Shown here one piece after another: positions 55,203 through 64,000 of a stretch of 64,000 nucleotides of DNA (its first letter is position 1; each line of letters starts with the position of its first letter). A program made the translations under genes and the position numbers. The DNA is taken from NCBI RefSeq assembly GCF_002954615.1, contig NZ_MSCJ01000001.1:1364001-1428000 (forward strand), given 5' to 3'. The notes under the pieces were generated by a model. The model did no database searches. It saw nothing but the letters and a program-made list of their open reading frames with translations, and was not told the DNA's origin. Source of the DNA: Photobacterium angustum. Its GTDB lineage: Bacteria; Pseudomonadota; Gammaproteobacteria; Enterobacterales; Vibrionaceae.

Positions 55203-55534
55203 AACAGCCCCTTGAAACTCAACATCATGAGTTAAGTAGATTCGTATTTTTAATCGCTGTCATTTCCATATGGCATTTAACAATTATTTTCTAATTGATA
55301 ATCATTATCATCTTTAGTTGTAGATTAAATCCATTCCACATCGATTACAACACTGACTATAAAGAAAAGTTATTAAATAAAAGTGCTACATACCGTCATT
55401 ATGTGTATCTATAGCGTCATTATAGAGTTTGAGCAGAGTAACAATAGACATTAACCAGTTGATAAAATTGATTATTTTTAACTTCAAGGGTGTAATTGGA
55501 AGAATAGACCGTAAAGTATAATTTACATATATAA
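55203..55534. other. Intergenic region upstream of gpmA
   Basis: 332 bp without a gene. It contains the Fur-like box at 55297-55309 and probable promoter sequence for gpmA. The right part is downstream of metC and only AT-rich. Confidence 0.45.
55297..55309. promoter_or_regulatory. Fur-type box upstream of gpmA
   Basis: gataatcattatc is a perfect 6-1-6 inverted repeat identical to the core of the Fur consensus. It lies 95 bp before the gpmA start; gpmA is reported as iron-regulated through Fur in E. coli. There is no other gene start nearby that it could serve. Confidence 0.6.
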
Positions 55535-55583
55535 GAAAAAATCGCTTCTTCAAATGCCATAACAGATGAAAAAAGCGATTTAG
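55535..55583 (-). terminator. Terminator of metC
   Basis: On the minus strand aaatcgctt pairs with aagcgattt followed by TTTTC, around a 25-nt loop. Confidence 0.65.
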
Positions 55584-55607
55584 TTTGTAGGATATATTTA
55601 AGCTTTA

Positions 55608-56795
55608 TTAAGCGATGCGGCTAAAGCCATTGGCTAAATCTTCAATTAGATCGTCGCAATCTTCTAAACCAATATGTACACGAATAAGCGTGCCATCAAA
55701 ATCTACTTTGCCCACAGGACGAATACGATTTAACTCTTCAGGTTGGCTGGCCAAAATCAGAGACTCATAACCCCCCCAAGAATACGCCATACTAAAATGC
55801 TCAAAGTTATCTAAGAAATTAGCAACTTCTTCATTCGATAACCGTTTATTAAGGACAAATGAAAACAAGCCACAGCTTCCTGCAAAATCACGCACAAAGA
55901 ATTCATGGCCTTTACAACTTGGTAGTGCTGGATGATTAACGGTTGCAACTTCCGGGCGCTCTGCCAGCCATTCCGCTACTTTGATACTGCTTTCATGATG
56001 TTGTTTTAAACGAACGCCCATAGTGCGCAATCCGCGAGCAGCCACATACGCGGTATCAGCATCAACCATTTGCCCCATTAAATAAGAACGTTCACGTAGT
56101 TGTTCCCAGCAACGTTCATTACTAACTGCCGTCCCTATCATCGCATCAGAGTGGCCAACAATGTATTTCGTACCGGCTTGAACAGATATATCAACACCGT
56201 GATCGAGGGCTTTAAATAGCACCCCAGCCGCCCATGTGTTATCCATAATGATCACTGCATCAGGATTAACAGCACGCACTGCTTTCACAATTGCAGGAAT
56301 ATCTTGCACTTCCATTGTAATAGAGCTTGGTGATTCTAAGAAAACAACCTTAGTATTTGGCTGCACAAGTTCTGCAATACCCTCACCAATCAAGGGATCG
56401 TAATAAGTAGTACTAACCCCTAATCCTTTAAGGACAATATTGCAAAACTCTTGGGTAGGCTCATAAGCTGCACCTGTCATCAATACATGATCGCCAGAAG
56501 CAACAAATGCTAAAATACTGTTAGATACCGCTGCCGCACCGCATGGATATAAATAACAACCAGCACCGCCTTCTAATTCCACCATCGCATCTTGAAGCGC
56601 AAAGTGGGTTAACGTGCCACGACGTCCGTAAAACAACTCGCCTTTCGCACGGTTCTTAATAGCATGTTTTTTATCTGCAACCGTATCGAAAACTAATGAT
56701 GATGCACGTTGAATAACACTGTTCACCGCACCGTGAGTGTATTTTTTCTTTCTTCCTGCACTCACTAATGCAGTATCAATTTTCTTACTAGACAT
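55608..56795 (-). CDS. metC: Cystathionine beta-lyase
   Basis: 395 residues, the length of E. coli MetC (395) and alignable throughout. Hallmarks: [40 protein letters not shown] and the PLP-lysine segment [16 protein letters not shown]. It splits cystathionine to homocysteine, pyruvate and ammonia in methionine synthesis. Monocistronic; no clear MetJ boxes were found upstream. Confidence 0.95.
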   Translation of the reverse strand: MSSKKIDTALVSAGRKKKYTHGAVNSVIQRASSLVFDTVADKKHAIKNRAKGELFYGRRGTLTHFALQDAMVELEGGAGCYLYPCGAAAVSNSILAFVASGDHVLMTGAAYEPTQEFCNIVLKGLGVSTTYYDPLIGEGIAELVQPNTKVVFLESPSSITMEVQDIPAIVKAVRAVNPDAVIIMDNTWAAGVLFKALDHGVDISVQAGTKYIVGHSDAMIGTAVSNERCWEQLRERSYLMGQMVDADTAYVAARGLRTMGVRLKQHHESSIKVAEWLAERPEVATVNHPALPSCKGHEFFVRDFAGSCGLFSFVLNKRLSNEEVANFLDNFEHFSMAYSWGGYESLILASQPEELNRIRPVGKVDFDGTLIRVHIGLEDCDDLIEDLANGFSRIA

Positions 56796-56910
56796 AACTT
56801 CGTGATTCCCTTACTCGTCTATCTATTCTGTTTCTTGTATAACATGAATAAACACAACAAACTAGCAAGTTATCATAAGTATCAAGCACTAAACTGATGA
56901 ACAATTACCC

Positions 56911-58809
56911 TTAAAGTTTGGTATTTACTTTTCGGTATTGTTGCGTTTTTCCCTCAAACAACAACTGCTGTGAAATAGCATTAAAATAACTTCCCTCGGC
57001 AAAAAGAGATTTGCTCCAAGCTTGCTCTGAACAATCTAATAGTTTTTTAGTCACAACATCCTTATCAATATCAAAACAAGAACGTAACTCACCAGTCGCA
57101 CTATCTATCGCAACACCATGATTTTTGGTTAGCCAAAAGAAATTCGTGCCATACGAAAAGCTTGAGCGGCCATCATAGCTATCATCAAATAGCGAATTGC
57201 CAGTAAACCATGGAACATAACCACCAAGCCAATCAATAATAGTGGGTGCAATATCTCTCTGAGATGAAGTGATCGACCTATTTTTATTAGGGATAGATTG
57301 ATCGCTTGCATAGATAAGAAGTGGAATAGAATTTTTAACTAATCCTCCAGTTATCGTTTTTGCCGTGTGGTCTGAGAGCAAAATAACTATCGTGGGCTTA
57401 TCTAGCTGAGCGAGCTTCGCATCCAATTTAGGAATAAAACGTTTCAGTGCATCATCAGCGTACTTCATCACACTTCTACGCTCATTAATTACGTTTTCAC
57501 GACCAAAAACATAATTAACGTTATCTGGTAAAAAAGAACCATGGGTGGTACCCGTATTGATGGTAATAAGAAATGGTTTACCCGTTTGGCTGAATTTATC
57601 GATTTGGTTTAAAGAAAAACGATAGATATCATCATCCATAAACCCCCATTCATTGTGCATCGCTTTGAATGGGTAATCATACTTACCGTACGACTGCTTA
57701 AAACCTAATGTTTGTGCAAAAGCTCCAACAGATCCCCTCCCACTTCCCTGAATAAACGCTGTTTGCCAGCCTCGCTCAGCTAAAATATGTGGCAAACATG
57801 AATAAGAAGCATTCTGTAACTGGCTATTTGCCATAAAGCCATTTATCGGATTTGGGTAAGAACAAAATGTAGAAAACGTCCCTTGTACTGTTCGATAAGC
57901 ATCGGCATAGGTTGAGTACGTCGAAAAAGAACGTGCTCTTAGTTGATCAAAAAATGGGGTGGCATTCACAACACCCGAGTAACTTTGCATATCAAAAGCC
58001 AGCCAACTCTCTAGCAAAACGACAATAACATTGGCCGATTTAAGTGATTGAAGCTGTGCAGGAGAAGCTGTTTTTTGTGTATGTTCAAAAAACTTAACTT
58101 GCTGTGACGTTGGATTTTTAGTTATTTTTTCTATAGGCGCAAGATCACCTTTAGAAAGATAGTAACCAATGCTATAGGGAGCATTCCAAGCAATAAACGC
58201 TTTCTCTGAATCACCAATAGTATAAACACTCATCGGACTCTGAGGTGAGTCTTTCCAGCCTCCACGAACAATGATTAGTGTAGTAACTAACCACAAAAAT
58301 ATAAACAGACTATTAAAATACCAACGGGGTTGTTTTCTATTAGATAGTGGCAAATATTTCCAAATAAAAAACAGTGATACTAATAAACATGCAATACCAA
58401 GCGCGACTGTTCCAAAGTAACTTTTAAACGCAGTCAGAATAAGTGAAACTTCCATCCCTTGCGTATTAAACAGTTCAAATGTGACATGCTTACTGGCTTC
58501 TTTTGCATAAATTGCATCGGCGAAGGTAGTAATAACAACCCAAAAAATCGCAATGCTGAGTATGAATCGAATTAATTTATTGGTTGCTCGTTTAAATAAA
58601 CTAGCAATAATCAAACTAAGGAAAATTGGGATAGTCAGCAACACAGCAGCACTAGCATCAAAGTTAATACCAAAAAGCAAAGCATCGATGCCATCATGCG
58701 AGCTAAGCTCGATGGGAAGTTCAACAAAGCTTAATAGAGCAAATAACTTAGTAATAAAGATCGCTACTATTAAAAAGACAAAAGATGTAATGGTATTTAT
58801 GGCAAGCAC
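56911..58809 (-). CDS. LTA-synthase-family membrane sulfatase/phosphotransferase
   Basis: 632 residues. About five N-terminal membrane helices (1-200) precede a periplasmic alkaline-phosphatase-like domain. Catalytic features: metal-binding Glu in VVLLESWLAFDM, likely Thr nucleophile in RTVQGTFSTFCSYP, TGTTHGSF and the metal ligands in LLSDHTAK. Family members transfer phosphoglycerol or phosphoethanolamine to envelope glycolipids. It is divergent from the eptA operon, across 266 bp that hold a PmrA-like box, so coordinated envelope modification is possible. Specific acceptor unknown. Confidence 0.85.
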   Translation of the reverse strand: MLAINTITSFVFLIVAIFITKLFALLSFVELPIELSSHDGIDALLFGINFDASAAVLLTIPIFLSLIIASLFKRATNKLIRFILSIAIFWVVITTFADAIYAKEASKHVTFELFNTQGMEVSLILTAFKSYFGTVALGIACLLVSLFFIWKYLPLSNRKQPRWYFNSLFIFLWLVTTLIIVRGGWKDSPQSPMSVYTIGDSEKAFIAWNAPYSIGYYLSKGDLAPIEKITKNPTSQQVKFFEHTQKTASPAQLQSLKSANVIVVLLESWLAFDMQSYSGVVNATPFFDQLRARSFSTYSTYADAYRTVQGTFSTFCSYPNPINGFMANSQLQNASYSCLPHILAERGWQTAFIQGSGRGSVGAFAQTLGFKQSYGKYDYPFKAMHNEWGFMDDDIYRFSLNQIDKFSQTGKPFLITINTGTTHGSFLPDNVNYVFGRENVINERRSVMKYADDALKRFIPKLDAKLAQLDKPTIVILLSDHTAKTITGGLVKNSIPLLIYASDQSIPNKNRSITSSQRDIAPTIIDWLGGYVPWFTGNSLFDDSYDGRSSFSYGTNFFWLTKNHGVAIDSATGELRSCFDIDKDVVTKKLLDCSEQAWSKSLFAEGSYFNAISQQLLFEGKTQQYRKVNTKL

Positions 58810-59011
58810 AGCTATTCCTTGCTAATGAATGATCCCTTTAAGAGAAGCAAGAAAACGCATCAATGTCCACTTTATTCGCAGTCTTGATTTAGATTAACGA
58901 TATCATTTTCTTCATTTCTTATATCTGTTGAAAGTTAATACAGTATTGATAATCAATTTTGTTGAATATGAGGTGAGTATTTTTGAAAATAATAGTGATT
59001 TTAATCCAAAT

Positions 59012-59028
59012 ATTAAGTAAGCCTTAAG
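59012..59028 (+). promoter_or_regulatory. PmrA-like direct repeat before eptA
   Basis: ATTAAG-N5-CTTAAG matches the PmrA box YTTAAK-N5-YTTAAK except for the first base. A TATAAAAT -10-like element follows at 59031, 45 bp before the eptA start. This is the expected place for an OmpR-family activator. Confidence 0.6.
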
Positions 59029-59075
59029 TTATAAAATGGATGATATGGCTATTCGCTAATTCATAAGAGCCCGTA

Positions 59076-60692
59076 ATGCGTCAAATTTTCCAAATTAAGA
59101 TGACAAGCTTCATCGTGGTGATGTCAGCATACTTCACCCTATGCTTTAACTACCCAATCCTCGCTAAGATTTTCGATTTAAGCCATTCAGTATCTAATGT
59201 CTTTTTTCCATATACTGCACCTATAGTATTAATGGCAGCATTTCTGATTATCTTTACGGTGTTATGTTGGCCATACCTGTTTAAACCAGTAATGATTTTC
59301 TTAACCGTTACTTCATCGATGGCTCTCTATGCAGAAGTGAATTATCACACCTTATTTAATAATGCCGTAATTGAAAGTATTTTCGAAACACGTTCAGATG
59401 AAGCGCTGTCTTATATTAATGCAGATTCTATTATCTATGTCATCGTATTTGGTATTGTGCCAAGTATCTGGATTGCAATGGTAAAAATCACCAAGCGAGA
59501 GTCTTTTATTAAAGATATCGTTGCTCGTGTCGCGTTAATCGGTATCGCCTGTACAGCGATTTTGCTCGTCGGATTAACGACGTTTAAAAGCTATGCTTCT
59601 GTGGGTCGAAATAACCATTTTTTAAACCGTATGATCATTCCAGGTCATGTATATGCGGGTGGTAAATACCTCTATAAGAAGTTTATTTACAAACCACTAC
59701 CATTTAAACAACAAGGGTTAGACGCAAAACTAAGCCCAAGTAAAAACCATAAACCTACTTTATTTGTGATGATCTTAGGCGAAACTGCACGTACTTATAA
59801 TTACGCCTATAACGGTTACAACAAAGACACCAATCCGTACACCAAAAATGAAGGCATAATATCGTTCAAAAACGTTGAATCTTGCGGTACCTATACTGCC
59901 CTTTCTGTACCTTGTATGTTCTCGAATTTAACCCGCGCTCACTACAATCAAGATCGCGCATATTCTCAAGATAATGCTGTTGATATTATTCATCGCGCTG
60001 GGGCAAAAGTACTGTGGCTTGATAACGATGGCGGTTCAAAAGGCGTAGCTGATCGCGTTAACTATCAAGCGATCGATCCTTCCCAGCATAATCAATTCTG
60101 TAATGGTACCAGTTGCTACGACAGTGTAATGCTAGATAAAGCCCAAAGCTTTATTGATAAAGGCGATACAAATAAATTTCTGGTACTGCATTTAATCGGT
60201 AGTCATGGACCGACTTATTTCAAACGCTACCCTAAAGCGTTCGATAAATTTAAGCCATCATGTAATCGCAGCGACATTGAAAATTGCACTGACGAAGAAA
60301 TTAAGAACGTTTACGACAATACTATTCTGTACACCGACTTCGTGACAGAACAAATGATAAAAATGCTGAAAGCCAAAGAAGATAAATATAATGTTGCTTT
60401 GTTATATATGTCAGATCATGGTGAATCTTTAGGTGAGAACGGTTTCTACCTTCATGGTGCGCCCTTCTCTATTGCACCTAAAGAGCAAAAACACGTGCCT
60501 TGGCTACTATGGCTACCAGAGCAATACGCTCAACAAAAAGGAATTAACAAAGCATGTTTAGTTGCTAAAGAATCGCAACCCGGACTTTCACAAGATAACT
60601 TATTCCCTAGCCTACTGAGCTTATATGGTGTGAAATCAAAAGTGATTAATCCAAAGCTAGATATCACAGCAAGCTGTCGAGCCAAACCATAA
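59076..60692 (+). CDS. eptA: Phosphoethanolamine-lipid A transferase EptA
   Basis: 538 residues. Five N-terminal membrane helices are followed by the periplasmic catalytic domain. GETART at 235-240 gives the metal-binding Glu236; ESCGTYTALSVPC gives the nucleophilic Thr274 (equivalent to Thr285 of MCR-1) with the neighbouring Cys pair; MSDHGES supplies Asp and His ligands. It adds phosphoethanolamine to lipid A, reducing binding of cationic peptides such as polymyxin. It is followed by response regulator and kinase genes in the same direction. Confidence 0.93.
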   Translation: MRQIFQIKMTSFIVVMSAYFTLCFNYPILAKIFDLSHSVSNVFFPYTAPIVLMAAFLIIFTVLCWPYLFKPVMIFLTVTSSMALYAEVNYHTLFNNAVIESIFETRSDEALSYINADSIIYVIVFGIVPSIWIAMVKITKRESFIKDIVARVALIGIACTAILLVGLTTFKSYASVGRNNHFLNRMIIPGHVYAGGKYLYKKFIYKPLPFKQQGLDAKLSPSKNHKPTLFVMILGETARTYNYAYNGYNKDTNPYTKNEGIISFKNVESCGTYTALSVPCMFSNLTRAHYNQDRAYSQDNAVDIIHRAGAKVLWLDNDGGSKGVADRVNYQAIDPSQHNQFCNGTSCYDSVMLDKAQSFIDKGDTNKFLVLHLIGSHGPTYFKRYPKAFDKFKPSCNRSDIENCTDEEIKNVYDNTILYTDFVTEQMIKMLKAKEDKYNVALLYMSDHGESLGENGFYLHGAPFSIAPKEQKHVPWLLWLPEQYAQQKGINKACLVAKESQPGLSQDNLFPSLLSLYGVKSKVINPKLDITASCRAKP

Positions 60693-60769
60693 CCATTCAA
60701 TGATCCCATTAACTTAATGTATACTTGTAAGATATTGCAGGTATACATTTTTATTTGAGCTCTCATTCC

Positions 60770-61441
60770 ATGAAAATACTGATTATCGAAGATTCCTCGG
60801 CATTACGTCGTAGTTTAGCTGTGGGGTTTAATAATTTAGGCTTTTCCACTGACGAAGCAGAAAATGGTAATGAAGGGCTCACTTTAGCATTAGACAATAA
60901 TTACGATATTATTATTTTAGATCTCATGCTCCCTGGAATTGACGGTATGACGATTTTAAACAAATTGCGTCAAACAGGCATTGAAACTCGTATTATTATT
61001 CTTTCAGCCAAAACACAAAGCCAAGATCGTATTGATGGCTTAATGCAAGGTGCTGATGATTATGTCACTAAACCTTTTTCATTTGATGAACTCCATGCTC
61101 GTGTGGTTGCAATTTCCCGTCGTTGCCAACCTGTAAGCATTACCAATACCATTGAAATTGATGGCTTTCTGTTAGATCTTAATAAAAAAACGTTATTCTA
61201 TGGTAACAACGATTTAGAACTCACACCGAATGAATTTAAGATCATCAATTATCTCTTCGCTCACCGAGGTCAAATCCTTACCGCTAGTATGATCAGCGAT
61301 AACATTACTAATAACTTCGACTATATTTCGAAAAATACCATTGAAGTACATATTTCTACGATGCGTAAAAAAGCAAAAAATATTGAGGCTGTATTGCCAA
61401 TAAAAAATAAACGCGGTTTTGGATATTACGTAGAGAGTTAA
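60770..61441 (+). CDS. OmpR/PmrA-type response regulator
   Basis: 223 residues from ATG 60770; the frame is open five codons further up. Receiver domain with phospho-acceptor Asp51 and Lys101 (DDYVTKPFSFDEL), then an OmpR-type winged helix (LTPNEFKIINYLFAHRGQIL and VHISTMRKKAK). It lies 77 bp after eptA and 2 bp before the sensor kinase gene, so the three form one operon. The natural target is the PmrA-like box before eptA. Confidence 0.9.
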   Translation: MKILIIEDSSALRRSLAVGFNNLGFSTDEAENGNEGLTLALDNNYDIIILDLMLPGIDGMTILNKLRQTGIETRIIILSAKTQSQDRIDGLMQGADDYVTKPFSFDELHARVVAISRRCQPVSITNTIEIDGFLLDLNKKTLFYGNNDLELTPNEFKIINYLFAHRGQILTASMISDNITNNFDYISKNTIEVHISTMRKKAKNIEAVLPIKNKRGFGYYVES

Positions 61442-61443
61442 AC

Positions 61444-62847
61444 ATGACGAATCCTCGTTCAATTAAAAAGAATTTAATTAACGCGATCAGCGCCGTATTT
61501 GGCTTCTTTATTATTATTGTTTTTACCTTCGTCGATTTCAGTGTGGATAATTGGGTTCAAGAACAATTTGAATTAGAGATCCAACAAAAAGCCGGACAGT
61601 TTAAAACCATCACCAATATCCAAGATTTTGCACAAACGATTAAAAGCGATAAAGATTATGCCTATTATCAGATCTGGAAGAATGATGATGTCATTTATCG
61701 TTCTACATCGCTCAATGATTATCCCAACATTAATTTACTCCACAAGAAGTTACCACTAAATAGCTATCAAATTGTCGATGTCACTTTACCAAACCATGAG
61801 ATAGGTAAGGCATTTCTATACTCTTATCTCGCAAAACCTAAAGATAAAAAGCCAACCCCTATTTATTTAACCATTTATGCATCAACGACAGGACTTGATA
61901 AAGTTACGGGCATTCTCGATATTTTACTGGTTGGTAGCTTTTTACTCTCGATGATCATTATGCGTGTAGTCGCTAAAATCATTGTGACTAAAGGGCTTGA
62001 TCCTCTCGTAAACTTAAACGATCAAATAAAACTGTTTAACGAAAATAAACAGCAACGACATAATCACACCTTTGCGTTTAAAGAAAATGTATCCTCTTAT
62101 ATTGAGATTGATTTAATCCGCAAAGAGCTTAATAACTTCCTCGAAACTAACCGTAAAATGGTCGATAACGAAAAACGGATCACCTCTGATATCGCCCACG
62201 AAATCAAAACGCCTATTGCAGAACTCATCACCCTAACCGAAGTGCATCAACGCTTTCCAGATGATGAACGTTTAGCGGAAACCTTTACCTCGGATATTCT
62301 CCAAATATCGAATCGAATGAAAGTAATAGTAGAAAACCTATTATTGCTACAACGCACATCTCATTCGCTTTCTATTTATAAAGAGCCGCTTGAAATCACA
62401 ACCTTATTAAGTAGCGTGATTCACGATTTAAACTTTAAATATGACGATATTAAACAGCGTATAGTTTTAAATAACACACTTCAGCAGCCTATTATTGCTG
62501 ATGAGTTTTGTTTAAAAACCATTATCACCAACTTATTAGATAACGCACTGTTTTACAGCATGCCTAATACAGCTATTAATATTGCGATTAATGATGATGC
62601 TCAGGATGTGGTATTCACTATTACCAACCCATCCTCAATTAATTACTCACCGCAGGTAGTCGATAAACTAGTGCAACCGCTATTTCAGCATGATGATTCT
62701 CGCTCCAATAACGACCGCTATGGTTTAGGATTATCTATCGTTGATAACATCTGCAAAATCAACGAATACGAGTTATCAATAAACCAGTTAGATCATGGGG
62801 ATTTTCAGGTACAGGTACGGATACCAAAGAAAAATTGCAGCGAATAA
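61444..62847 (+). CDS. Sensor histidine kinase of the eptA operon
   Basis: 467 residues. Two membrane helices (about 15-32 and 155-175) enclose a periplasmic sensor region of about 120 residues; a HAMP-like linker follows. The phospho-acceptor is His252 in SDIAHEIKTPIAEL. The ATPase domain has NLLDNALFYS (N box) and DRYGLGLSIVDNI (G box). The sensor region shows no obvious metal motif like the ExxE of PmrB, so the signal is unknown. It starts 2 bp after the response regulator. Confidence 0.9.
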   Translation: MTNPRSIKKNLINAISAVFGFFIIIVFTFVDFSVDNWVQEQFELEIQQKAGQFKTITNIQDFAQTIKSDKDYAYYQIWKNDDVIYRSTSLNDYPNINLLHKKLPLNSYQIVDVTLPNHEIGKAFLYSYLAKPKDKKPTPIYLTIYASTTGLDKVTGILDILLVGSFLLSMIIMRVVAKIIVTKGLDPLVNLNDQIKLFNENKQQRHNHTFAFKENVSSYIEIDLIRKELNNFLETNRKMVDNEKRITSDIAHEIKTPIAELITLTEVHQRFPDDERLAETFTSDILQISNRMKVIVENLLLLQRTSHSLSIYKEPLEITTLLSSVIHDLNFKYDDIKQRIVLNNTLQQPIIADEFCLKTIITNLLDNALFYSMPNTAINIAINDDAQDVVFTITNPSSINYSPQVVDKLVQPLFQHDDSRSNNDRYGLGLSIVDNICKINEYELSINQLDHGDFQVQVRIPKKNCSE

Positions 62848-63042
62848 AGCTAACCAATGGGATAAAAAAAGCAGCAATTAGGATTCTTTATTACTGCCTT
62901 ATTAAAGACAATCTAATTATAAATCATAGCGTTAAAAATATTTAGTCACACCAAGGAAAACGCTCGACTTTTTTGAGTATCCCCCTTCATGATATTTTCA
63001 ATATTTACTTATATAAGGTGGCTTGGGCTTGGCCAACCCTTC

Positions 63043-63072
63043 GGATAGGTGTCGGCTGCGCGACACATATCC
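63043..63072. repeat. GC-rich inverted repeat
   Basis: ggataggtgtcg (63043-63054) pairs with cgacacatatcc (63061-63072) with one mismatch. Much richer in G+C than its surroundings and preceded by another short repeat (cttgggcttgg). It may be a REP-like element or the terminator of the ion-channel gene; no clear T-run is present. Confidence 0.4.
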
Positions 63073-63091
63073 TTATTTGCTATAAAGCAAA

Positions 63092-63672
63092 TTACTGCTC
63101 CGCAACATCCATAGACTTAGGTGTCGGTATAACACCAATAAATCGCGCTAAACTCAACAATGTCATGAACAAACCTATCATTGCTTGCCCAATAACTAGT
63201 GAGTAAGCTAACCCCCCTAACGGTGTCACGTTGTAAAACCCGAAGCTAGTCATTACAACAAAACTCGTGTAAACCGCTCCTAAAACACTTTCGTGAGATC
63301 CATCAACTGCGAATGAGAAGATGTTTTGAAAGAAAATATATTGCGCTGCAAACCAGAAAATAATCTCGAAATAGTTCTGCATTAACAAAATCACAATTCG
63401 TCTATAACCATGCAATTTGTATTCTTTACCAGCCTTGATCGCTCGATATTCATCAAACAAAAGTACATTTGTTTGATAAATTACAACCTCATAAACCCGT
63501 AATAATGCATAAGAAGCTATAGCAAAGCCGATATATTGATGTATAAGACAGCAGGCACAGACACGATAGATAAAAACACATGACTTAAAGCCCATATTTC
63601 AGAAAAACGACCAGTTCTAGCTTTAGGGCATAGCTTTCTGACTAAGTTGAAAAATGAAATTTTGCCAAGCAT
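63092..63672 (-). pseudogene. Ion-channel family protein, apparently frameshifted near the N-terminus
   Basis: The 3' frame (63092-63595) encodes a two-helix potassium-channel-like protein with pore loop SFVVMTSFGFYNVTPLGG and TLLSLARFIGVIP at the C-terminus. Its first 20 residues (MGFKSCVFIYRVCACCLIHQ) do not look like this family. A frame shifted by one base reads from ATG 63672 through ARTGRFSEIWALSHVFLSIV, which looks like a true N-terminus with the first membrane helix, and runs into a stop just where the other frame becomes convincing (around 63510-63530). The span is one base short of a whole number of codons, so a 1-nt deletion or sequencing error is likely. Confidence 0.6.
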
Positions 63673-63738
63673 TTTGAATACAAATGCCCAAAAATCAACA
63701 ATAAACGAATCTGACTTTTCCGTAAATCACTCTTGTTT

Positions 63739-63851
63739 TATAACGTCACAATAACGGTATTTACTAGCCCAAACTGATTGAAACGCATGAATCACTACGT
63801 TTCTATAAAAGTTGCGCTACGAGTATATGTCCCGTTGATTATTTTGTTATA
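63739..63851 (-). repeat. attC site at the right edge
   Basis: 113 bp. The minus strand begins TATAACA, overlapping the stop codon of the GNAT-like gene, and ends ACGTTATA. Arms align as aataatcaacgggacatata against cacaataacggtatttacta. The 3' arm gctagtaaataccgttatt is closely similar to that of the attC at 40384-40497 (ggtagtaaatgcccgttatt). Confidence 0.75.
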
Positions 63852-64000
63852 TTTCCTTACACCAAACGTTCCTTACGCCAACACTAGTAAAGCCAAAAGA
63901 CTTGCAATTACGACTGCTAGTGCTGTTTAATTCCACATCCGTTAGGACAACTTCAATACCGTTGTCGAAAGCATCCTTTATACGCGCATCAAGCAATGCT
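63847..64000 (-). CDS. C-terminal part of a GNAT-like acetyltransferase, 5' end outside window
   Basis: 51 codons to the stop at 63847. The sequence DNGIEVVLTDVELNSTSSRN CKSFGFTS resembles the end of a GNAT domain, where an Asn/Ser-rich loop precedes a C(K)xxGF segment. It ends inside an attC R'' box, so it is a cassette gene. Assignment is from about 50 residues only. Confidence 0.5.
   Translation of the reverse strand, partial: ALLDARIKDAFDNGIEVVLTDVELNSTSSRNCKSFGFTSVGVRNVWCKEI

Noticed and set aside
56796..56830. Possible MetJ boxes upstream of metC
   Set aside because: Only one 8-mer resembles AGACGTCT (6 of 8) and the adjacent 8-mer does not match.

Overview
The window looks like a chromosomal segment of a marine gammaproteobacterium of the family Vibrionaceae, most plausibly Photobacterium. 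This is inferred from gene content and gene style, not from any marker gene. DNA is AT-rich, genes are dense, and convergent pairs usually share a bidirectional rho-independent terminator. No rRNA, tRNA, CRISPR, prophage or insertion sequence was recognised.

Layout. 1-1.6 kb: start of a giant repeat adhesin that runs off the left edge. 1.9-5.8 kb: hrpA. 6.1-10.5 kb: two AraC-type regulators, an AzlC/AzlD exporter and a MATE pump. 10.6-12.1 kb: zntB and a TerB-like gene. 12.6-16.1 kb: a secreted LruC/GEVED protein followed by two related lipoproteins. 16.2-30.4 kb: mostly housekeeping genes (a second DEAH helicase, a type II-like menB, malic enzyme, sanA, a DASS carrier, an Alx/TerC manganese exporter with a likely yybP-ykoY riboswitch, a HAD phosphatase, an L,D-transpeptidase, a DUF333 lipoprotein). 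30.5-39.2 kb: yjjI-yjjW with a LysR regulator, folE divergent from moeA-moeB, a DUF2059 protein and nupC.

39.7-43.3 kb is the most unusual region. Five unrelated genes, all on the minus strand, are separated by imperfect inverted repeats that look like integron attC sites, and no integrase is nearby. This fits a detached integron cassette cluster (a CALIN). At the right edge (63.7-64.0 kb) a related attC follows the 3' end of a GNAT-like gene, so a further cassette array may begin just outside the window. Next to it lies an ion-channel gene that appears to be frameshifted.

43.9-62.8 kb carries a glutaredoxin, cvfB, a large membrane protein of unknown function, cfa, an isochorismatase-like hydrolase, a crystallin-fold secreted protein, a two-gene lipoprotein operon whose larger member has a CHAT/caspase-like His-Cys dyad, selO, gpmA with a Fur-like box, metC, an LTA-synthase-like sulfatase, and an eptA-response regulator-sensor kinase operon preceded by a PmrA-like direct repeat. 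The last group probably forms a self-regulated circuit that modifies lipid A.
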